DNA of 10,899 nt from the NCBI GenBank assembly GCA_003644265.1, contig QNBX01000150.1, forward strand, positions 1 through 10,899, given 5' to 3'. The notes beneath the pieces are model-generated. The model searched no databases, was not told the origin of the DNA, and saw nothing but the letters and a program-made list of their open reading frames with translations. Numbering within the stretch: the first letter of the stretch is position 1; every line of letters starts with the position of its first letter. The translations under genes were made by a program, and so were the position numbers. Origin of the DNA: Planctomycetota bacterium (lineage in GTDB: Bacteria; Planctomycetota; B15-G4). Shown piece after piece: positions 6,032-10,899 of this stretch.

Positions 6032-8398
6032 CTAGTGGTTGCGCTCGAGGTAGCCCAGCGCTTCGAGGTCGTTGAGCAGATCCTCGTCCAGTTCGGGCGG
6101 GATGTCGTCGTCGTGACCGCGCGCGCTGAGGCGCTCGAGCGTCTGCGTGAGCAGCTCCAGCAGGCGCGCGTCGATGTCCTCGCCCTGCTGCGACAGGTCG
6201 TGCTGCTCGCGCGGGTCCGCGTCCAGGTCGTACACCGCGACGGGCTGCAGCGCCTGGCTCGGGTCGTCGTGCGTGGCGATGAGCTTGCGTCCATCCATGC
6301 GGGCTGACCAGGTCAGGGCCTCGTGCGAGGCGATCAGCAGCCGCGTCGCGGGCAGGCTTCCGCGCAGGGAGTGTCCGCCCAGCAGCTCGGGCATCTCGAT
6401 GCCTGCGTAGTCGAGCACGGTGGGCACCACGTCGATGATGCTGGCCGGTCGCGTCGAGCGGCCCACGCGCTCGCCGCCGGGGTGCTGCACCAGCAGCGGG
6501 ACGTGCAGCAGCTCCTCGTGCAGCGAGTGGCGGTGGCCGTACCAGTCGCGGTCGAAGACCTCCTCGCCGTGGTCGGAGGTCAGGATCACGAGGGTCGGCT
6601 CGTGGTTCAGGGCGGCCGGCAGCCCCTCCAGGAAGGCCCCGACCACGTCGTCCATGCGGCGCACGGCGGCGTCGTACTGGGCGTCGATCCAGAGCAGCTC
6701 GCGTGCATCGGGTGGCGCGCCGCGGACGGTGGGGTTCTGCACCAGCAGGTGATCGAAGTCCTCGCGCAGGAAGCGGCCCTCGTAGGGTGACGCCGGGTCG
6801 TCGAAGCGCCGGTCGGAGGGAAACGGCGTGTGCACCTGGTAGGTCTGCAGGAAGTAGAACACCGGGCGATCGGAGCGTCGCGTGGCCAGCCGCTGCAGCT
6901 CGGCCTCCCAGCCTTTGGCCATGCGCTCGCGCTCGTCGGGCCGGTACACGTCAAAGAGCAGAAAGCCGCGGTCGAAGCCGAAGGTGGGCACCAGGTAGCC
7001 GCCGTCGGTGCGAGCCCAGGTGTCGTAGCCGGCGTGGGCCAGGTGTTCGGCCAGGGTGGAGGCCTGCAGCGAGAGCGCGCGGGTCACGTCGGTGACGCCG
7101 TGCTGCGCCACCTCGAGGCCGGTGAGCATGGACAGCGTGGCGGGCAGGGTCCAGTTGCTGGTGGAGCTGGCCGAGTCGAACAGCTCGGCGTGCTCGGCCG
7201 CCCAGGCGTCCAGGCGGGGGGAGGTCGGCACGTCGTAGCCGTAGCAGCCCAGGCGGTCGGCGCGCAGCGTGTCCACGTCGATCAGGATCACGTGCGGTCG
7301 CGTGGGCGCGACGCGCTCGGAGGGCAGGATGCGCAGGTCGGCCCAGGCGCTGAAGTCGAAGTCGGCGTCGCCGGCCGGCCCCGCGTCGGTGATCAGCCGC
7401 AGCTCTCCCTGCGTCTCGGCGGGGAGCGGCACCACGGCCTCGACCCAGCCGTCGTCCGGCACGACCACGCGGCTCCAGAGCAGCTCATCAGCGCGCGCTG
7501 TGTGGTGGATCACGCGGAACTCCACGCCGTCGCTGCGGGTCAGGGGAGCATCTGGACGCGCCACGGAGGAGCCCTCGCTGAGCTCGCTCACGCCCACGGC
7601 CAGCGCCAGCTCGCAGGGGCCGGGAGGGAGCCGGGCGCGCGCGATGGCGAGCTGGGTTCCGGCCGGCGCCAAGGCCGCGTCGCGCGTGACGCTCTTCAGC
7701 TTGAGGCGCGTGGTCAAGCCGTCGATGTCGCGGGGCGCGGGCGCCCCGGCGGTGAGCCGCCGCTCGAAGCGCGCCAGGGGTGATGACTCGTCGATCACCA
7801 GGCCGTAGCGGATCCATCCCGGGCGCGTGCTCCGCAGGGCGAGCAGGCGCTCGCGGGCCTCGTCCCACAGGAACACGGCGCCGCCCTCGCCATCCAACCA
7901 GGGCTCCCGGGCGACCGTTCCGCCGATGGGGTTGGCGAAGGCGCGCAGGCTCGACACCGCGCGCTCCTCGTGGGTCATCCAGCGGCGTCCCAGGCGCAGC
8001 AGCTCGGGCAGGTCGGGCTGCGCACCCCAGACCCGCACGCGCTCGCCCAGGCCCTCGCCGAAGGCGTCGGAGATGTGGATCAGCAGGGGCTGGATGTCCG
8101 CGTGGATCTCCGCGGCCGTCAGCTGCTGCCACGCGTCGGGAGAGAGGCTCCACTGCGTGTCACCCGACCTGAGCGCGGACGCCAGCTGCGGCGGGAGCGC
8201 TGTCTCCGGGTGGCGCTGCACGCGCAGCTCGGCGCCCGCCTGGAGCAGCTGGTCGATGCTCGGCGTGGGGCCCGCGGGCGCGCCCCGATCGCAGGCCGCA
8301 GGGACGAGCAGCGACACCAGGCAAAGCGCCCAGGTGTGCGCTCTGGGGCGAGCGAAGTTCACGCCCCCAGGGGCCGGTGTGGTTGGTCTGTCGAGCAT
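6032..8398 (-). CDS. Sulfatase/alkaline phosphatase-superfamily lipoprotein lacking the formylglycine Cys
   Basis: This 788-residue protein is predicted to be exported and lipid-anchored: a basic start, a hydrophobic stretch at about 22-35, and a somewhat atypical lipobox VPAAC with Cys at 36. Residues 45-360 show no domain I can name with certainty; the segment ending near 360 (ITDAGPAGDADFDFSAWAD) resembles a beta-sandwich found before similar sulfatases. Residues 369-700 form the hydrolase core: metal-binding IDVDTLRADRLGCYG at 373-387 (D374, D376), the nucleophile region NWTLPATLSMLTG at 415-427, SDHGE at 608-612 (D609, H610), and GHRH at 621-624. In true sulfatases the nucleophile motif is C/S-x-P-x-R. 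Here Thr417 and Thr421 replace the Cys/Ser and Arg, so formylglycine maturation cannot occur. A Thr-nucleophile phosphodiesterase or phosphotransferase of the LtaS/phosphoethanolamine-transferase kind is more likely than a sulfatase, though no membrane helices follow. The tail ending LEALGYLERNH is typical of this group. The start is uncertain: GTG at 8362 (codon 13) would give a more usual short signal sequence. The substrate is unknown. Confidence 0.85.
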   Translation of the reverse strand: MLDRPTTPAPGGVNFARPRAHTWALCLVSLLVPAACDRGAPAGPTPSIDQLLQAGAELRVQRHPETALPPQLASALRSGDTQWSLSPDAWQQLTAAEIHADIQPLLIHISDAFGEGLGERVRVWGAQPDLPELLRLGRRWMTHEERAVSSLRAFANPIGGTVAREPWLDGEGGAVFLWDEARERLLALRSTRPGWIRYGLVIDESSPLARFERRLTAGAPAPRDIDGLTTRLKLKSVTRDAALAPAGTQLAIARARLPPGPCELALAVGVSELSEGSSVARPDAPLTRSDGVEFRVIHHTARADELLWSRVVVPDDGWVEAVVPLPAETQGELRLITDAGPAGDADFDFSAWADLRILPSERVAPTRPHVILIDVDTLRADRLGCYGYDVPTSPRLDAWAAEHAELFDSASSTSNWTLPATLSMLTGLEVAQHGVTDVTRALSLQASTLAEHLAHAGYDTWARTDGGYLVPTFGFDRGFLLFDVYRPDERERMAKGWEAELQRLATRRSDRPVFYFLQTYQVHTPFPSDRRFDDPASPYEGRFLREDFDHLLVQNPTVRGAPPDARELLWIDAQYDAAVRRMDDVVGAFLEGLPAALNHEPTLVILTSDHGEEVFDRDWYGHRHSLHEELLHVPLLVQHPGGERVGRSTRPASIIDVVPTVLDYAGIEMPELLGGHSLRGSLPATRLLIASHEALTWSARMDGRKLIATHDDPSQALQPVAVYDLDADPREQHDLSQQGEDIDARLLELLTQTLERLSARGHDDDIPPELDEDLLNDLEALGYLERNH

Positions 8399-8558
8399 CG
8401 CTGCGGGGGGATGGGGGCGGTGCCGGGCCGCTCAACCCGCGCGCCGCACAGCGTAGCCGCGACCGCCAGGGAGTCCAGCGCGGTGTGGCCGCAGTGATGC
8501 AGACGCCGTGCAGGTGCCCTCGGAGCGCCCCTTCGCGCCCGCGGGTGCGGCAGGCCGG

Positions 8559-8574
8559 CACGCCGATGGGCGTG
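8559..8574. repeat. Inverted repeat overlapping the predicted -35, possible operator
   Basis: CACGCC (8559-8564) and GGCGTG (8569-8574) pair perfectly around GATG. The right arm overlaps the first three bases of the -35-like hexamer at 8572-8577, so a dimeric repressor bound here would block the promoter. Length and GC content mean that chance is a real alternative. Confidence 0.3.
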
Positions 8575-8600
8575 ACGCCTGGCTCCAAGCTGCATAGACT
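8572..8600 (+). promoter_or_regulatory. Putative sigma-70-type promoter for the repeat protein
   Basis: A -35-like GTGACG (8572-8577) and a -10-like TAGACT (8595-8600) are separated by exactly 17 bp, each matching four of six consensus bases. Transcription would start near 8607, giving a leader of about 25 nt that holds the GGGAG Shine-Dalgarno site at 8621-8625. It lies in a 233-bp divergent control region, and I see no coding sequence in 8399-8631. Confidence 0.45.
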
Positions 8601-8620
8601 GGACCGGACAGGTCGCACGC

Positions 8621-8625
8621 GGGAG
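8621..8625 (+). promoter_or_regulatory. Shine-Dalgarno site that decides the start at 8632
   Basis: GGGAG is 6 nt before ATG 8632. The open frame runs upstream to an ATG at 8377, but that extension has GC-rich, shadow-like composition, overlaps the sulfatase gene's start and has no ribosome site. A signal peptide starts directly at 8632. Confidence 0.65.
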
Positions 8626-8631
8626 CAGACC

Positions 8632-10677
8632 ATGGCTCGACTCTCACTTCTGGTCGTTGCGGGCTTGCTCGCGGCGTGGGCGTCGTCCTGGACGCTCGGG
8701 CCCGCGCCGTTGCTCGCCAGCGCGTCGGCCGCCGTCGCGGTCGGTGACGTCAGCGCCGACGCGGCCGTTGGCGCTGCCGCGCCGTGGCAGGGGCTGCCCC
8801 TGCTGAGCTGGCGCGGCAGGGTCCTGGACGCCGAGGGCGCGCCCTTGCCGTCAGCGCAGGCCTGGCTGATCCCCAACGGCCGCACGCTGCAGCGGCTCGG
8901 CTACTTCCCGCGGCCCTACGCCCAGTTCATCGGGTTGGGCAGCGATCCTCCCCATCGGCTGGACTACGCGCCGCTGGAGCGCATGCCCCACGCCGTCAGC
9001 GACGCCGACGGTCGCTTCGTGCTCGAGGCGCCCCGGCTGCCCATGCGCTCGATGGGGGGGACCTTCGCGTTCGGCCTGCCCGACCCGGTGCTGGTGATCA
9101 CGGCCCCGGGCCACGGCGCGGCCATCCGTCGCATCGAGCCCTGGCGCGAGGGCTGCCTCGATCTGGGCAGCGTGTCCCTGCGCGAGCAGGGCGTCTGCGT
9201 GGGAGAGGTGCTCGACGCGTCCGGCATGCCGCTCGCCGGCGCCGTCGTGCGCGCGGAGTACGGGGTGGGATATCCGCAGCGCGCTTCCGAGGGCATCTCA
9301 TCACGAGATGTGTTCGACAACCTGCGGGCCGTGCTGCCTGAGCTGCACGAGGTCACGACCGACGCGCAGGGCCGCTTCCGGATCGAGGGTCTGTTTCCGG
9401 CCACCTACACGCTGGGCGCCCTGGCGCCGGGTCACGTGCGCGCCCGCGTCGCGTGGGTGGAGGTCGCGGAAGGCGCGCTGGCGTCCGGGGTCGTGTTCCG
9501 GCTGGAGCCCGCGGCTCCAGTGGCGGGGCGCGTGCTCGACGCGGCGGGCGCGCCCGTGGCCGACTTGGAGGTGCTGGCGACGACGCGAACCCAGGTCCAT
9601 GCCGGCCAAGGCTGCGTCATCACGCCAATCACGGACGAGCATGACGGGATCCCGATCGAGGTGCTGCAGGTCGACCGCTGGGACGCGGTGGTGACGCGCA
9701 CGGATGCGGACGGGGCCTTTCGACTGGGGGCCACGCCGCCCGGAGCCCTCAGCCTGTACGCCCACGGCCCGGGCTGGGAGGTGGCGCGCGTGCGCGGCGT
9801 GACGGCCGCAGAGCAGCCGATCGAACTGGTGATCCAGCCCGCCGCGCGGCTCGAGCTGAAGCTGCGATCGCAGGGCAGCGAGCCGCAGCTGCTCGACCCG
9901 TGGATCCTGGCTCGGCGCATCACGGGCACCGGCGACAACGTGCCCTTGCAGGTGCTCCCCGGTCAGGGACCCGGTGAGTTCGTGGTGGTCGGTGTCGGGC
10001 CGCTGGGCACCGAGCTGCTGCTGCATGCGCCGGGCCACGCGTCGCAGCAGGCGATCGTGACGGCTGAGCAGGCCGCGCAGTCGGGCCCCGCGCTGCTCGA
10101 GCTCGCCCGCGCCTGGCCACTGCAGGCTGTGGTGCTCGACCAGGCTGGCCTGCCGCGCGCGGGTGTGGTGGTGTCCCTGAGTGCGCACGGCGTTCGGAGC
10201 GACGGGTCGATGTCCCTGTTCAGCAGGCTCCGCTCCGTCTCTGGCGAGCGCGGGCGCGTGACCTTCGCCGACATCCCGGCCAGCGTCTATCGGCTGAACG
10301 TCGAGCGGCTCGGGTCGTGGTTGCTGGTGGGCGAGAGCGTCGTGGTCGACATGCCGTCCGGGCAGCCCCTGAGCGGGGTCGAGCTGGTGGTCGAGGACAC
10401 GGGCTCGATCGAGGTCACGGCGCTGTACCCCGACGGACGCCCGGCCGAGGACTGCGTGGTGGCCGTGCTCGAGCCCGGCGTGTGGCGCTCCGGGCTGCTC
10501 AAGCGAGAGCTGAAGCTCGCCAGCCGGGGCTGGAATTTCTCCCGAGACGACGGCACGGCGCGCATCACTCGACTGCCCGCGGGCGAGTACGACGTCAGCG
10601 TCGATTACGAAGCGCCCGTGCGCGTGAGCGTGACCGCGGGCGAGTCGAGCGAGATCACGCTGCGCGTCGATCGCTAG
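8632..10677 (+). CDS. Secreted protein with about five carboxypeptidase regulatory-like repeats
   Basis: The 681-residue protein begins with a signal-peptide-like segment (MARLSLLVVAGLLAAW, then a small-residue region with plausible cleavage sites near residues 30-38), so it is probably exported to the periplasm or surface. The rest is a string of beta-sandwich repeats of the carboxypeptidase regulatory-like/CnaB type. Each opens with a G-x-V-L-D-x-x-G-x-P-L/V-type strand and many contain a T/S-D-A-D/Q-G-R/A-F turn: GRVLDAEGAP near 61 and VSDADGRF near 123; GEVLDASGMP near 190 and TDAQGRFRI near 243; GRVLDAAGAP near 299 and TDADGAFRL near 358; QAVVLDQAGLPRAG near 499; and TALYPDGRPAED near 597 with LPAGEYDVSV near the C-terminus. 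No peptidase or other catalytic domain accompanies them, so this is not a carboxypeptidase; such repeats are usually structural or ligand-binding modules. It is divergent from the sulfatase-fold gene and shares its control region. No specific function can be given. Confidence 0.8.
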   Translation: MARLSLLVVAGLLAAWASSWTLGPAPLLASASAAVAVGDVSADAAVGAAAPWQGLPLLSWRGRVLDAEGAPLPSAQAWLIPNGRTLQRLGYFPRPYAQFIGLGSDPPHRLDYAPLERMPHAVSDADGRFVLEAPRLPMRSMGGTFAFGLPDPVLVITAPGHGAAIRRIEPWREGCLDLGSVSLREQGVCVGEVLDASGMPLAGAVVRAEYGVGYPQRASEGISSRDVFDNLRAVLPELHEVTTDAQGRFRIEGLFPATYTLGALAPGHVRARVAWVEVAEGALASGVVFRLEPAAPVAGRVLDAAGAPVADLEVLATTRTQVHAGQGCVITPITDEHDGIPIEVLQVDRWDAVVTRTDADGAFRLGATPPGALSLYAHGPGWEVARVRGVTAAEQPIELVIQPAARLELKLRSQGSEPQLLDPWILARRITGTGDNVPLQVLPGQGPGEFVVVGVGPLGTELLLHAPGHASQQAIVTAEQAAQSGPALLELARAWPLQAVVLDQAGLPRAGVVVSLSAHGVRSDGSMSLFSRLRSVSGERGRVTFADIPASVYRLNVERLGSWLLVGESVVVDMPSGQPLSGVELVVEDTGSIEVTALYPDGRPAEDCVVAVLEPGVWRSGLLKRELKLASRGWNFSRDDGTARITRLPAGEYDVSVDYEAPVRVSVTAGESSEITLRVDR

Positions 10678-10678
10678 C

Positions 10679-10736
10679 GGATCCCGCGCGCTCCGGGCAG
10701 CGCGCTCCGCGCCGCCGACGCCAGCGCGCGGGATCC
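10679..10736. terminator. Nested hairpin between convergent genes, probable bidirectional terminator
   Basis: The outer stem is 14 bp and perfect: 10679-10692 pairs with 10723-10736. Inside the 30-nt interior, 10696-10704 pairs with 10708-10716 at eight of nine positions around a CTC loop. The structure starts 2 nt after the stop of the repeat protein and ends 14 nt before the stop codon of the minus-strand gene, exactly where both transcripts should end. There is no T-tract on either side, so it may act without one or mainly protect 3' ends. Confidence 0.6.
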
Positions 10737-10750
10737 TCGCCAGCGCAGCG

Positions 10751-10899
10751 CTACGGCGTCGTCGCGCCCAGGCCGTTGCTGGCGGCGTAGCCCTGCACGC
10801 CGGCGGCGTCCGGGATCCAGTACTGGAAGTACGAGGTGAAGCCGCTCGGGACGTTCGCGGGCCAGAAGGAGCTCAGGCTCAGCTCCCCGGCGCCGTCGA
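10751..10899 (-). CDS. C-terminal end of a secreted, planctomycete-type repeat or surface protein (partial)
   Basis: Only the last 48 codons and the TAG are in the window; the 5' part lies beyond the right edge. The tail has small polar residues and aromatics in a beta-strand pattern: SLSSFWPANVPSG, then TSYFQYWIPDAAG, then YAASNG and a final ATTP. I recall this type of ending (F-Q-x-W-I, D-x-A-G, A-S-N) on large secreted proteins of Planctomycetota. That recall is the main clue to the host. Codon composition matches the neighbours (GC-rich third positions). The gene converges on the repeat protein and shares the hairpin at 10679-10736. Its full domain content and function cannot be judged. 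Confidence 0.65.
   Translation of the reverse strand, partial: DGAGELSLSSFWPANVPSGFTSYFQYWIPDAAGVQGYAASNGLGATTP

Noticed and set aside
5116..6294. A 392-codon minus-strand frame over aqpZ.
   Set aside because: It is antisense to an unmistakable aquaporin, and its translation is Arg/His/Ala-rich without domains.
6830..7783. A 317-codon plus-strand frame within the sulfatase-fold gene.
   Set aside because: It is antisense to the conserved metal-binding core and has no recognisable domain.
8450..8477. A minus-strand promoter for the sulfatase-fold gene (TGGACT, 16 bp, TACGCT).
   Set aside because: The -10 matches only three of six consensus positions and there is no SD site before the start. 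Too weak to annotate.
8377..8631. An upstream ATG that would lengthen the repeat protein by 85 residues.
   Set aside because: The extension overlaps the divergent gene's start, lacks a ribosome site and would bury the signal peptide. ATG 8632 has GGGAG at ideal spacing.

Overview
This is a GC-rich bacterial window with six protein-coding genes (five complete, one cut by the right edge), short intergenic gaps, and no RNA genes, insertion sequences or CRISPR arrays that I can see. The best clue to the organism is the truncated minus-strand gene at the right end. Its last 48 codons carry a short tail (YFQYWI, then D-x-A-G, then ASNG, ending TTP) that I associate from memory with large secreted proteins of Planctomycetota. 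A Thr-type sulfatase-fold lipoprotein and a secreted protein with carboxypeptidase-regulatory-like repeats fit the same guess. Myxococcota or another GC-rich, envelope-rich phylum cannot be excluded without a search.

Layout. 1-239: non-coding upstream DNA with a G-rich edge, a small inverted repeat and a -10-like hexamer so close to the first ATG that the mRNA may be leaderless. 240-5119: a two-gene operon joined by an ATGA stop/start overlap. It encodes a Mre11/SbcD/YhaO-type metallophosphoesterase and a Rad50/SbcC/YhaN-type ATPase, which probably form a DNA end-processing complex. The ATPase has a putative central membrane hairpin where SbcC/Rad50 carry a zinc hook, an Asn where the H-loop His is expected, and a C-terminal extension of about 255 residues. 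5120-5319: a gap with a GC-rich hairpin and an SD site. 5320-6009: aqpZ, an aquaporin with the full water-selective filter. 6032-8398 (minus, convergent with aqpZ): a predicted lipoprotein with an N-terminal beta-type region and a C-terminal alkaline phosphatase/sulfatase-fold domain lacking the formylglycine Cys. 8399-8631: the divergent control region, with a reasonable promoter for the rightward gene. 8632-10677: a secreted protein of about five carboxypeptidase-regulatory-like units. 10678-10750: a nested perfect hairpin between convergent genes. 10751-10899 (minus): the C-terminus of the planctomycete-like secreted protein.

The first two genes work together. aqpZ, the sulfatase-fold lipoprotein and the repeat protein are envelope or osmotic functions with no sequence evidence of a shared pathway. 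I see no convincing defence island, biosynthetic cluster or mobile element. The most unusual object is the modified ATPase of the SbcCD/YhaNO-like pair.
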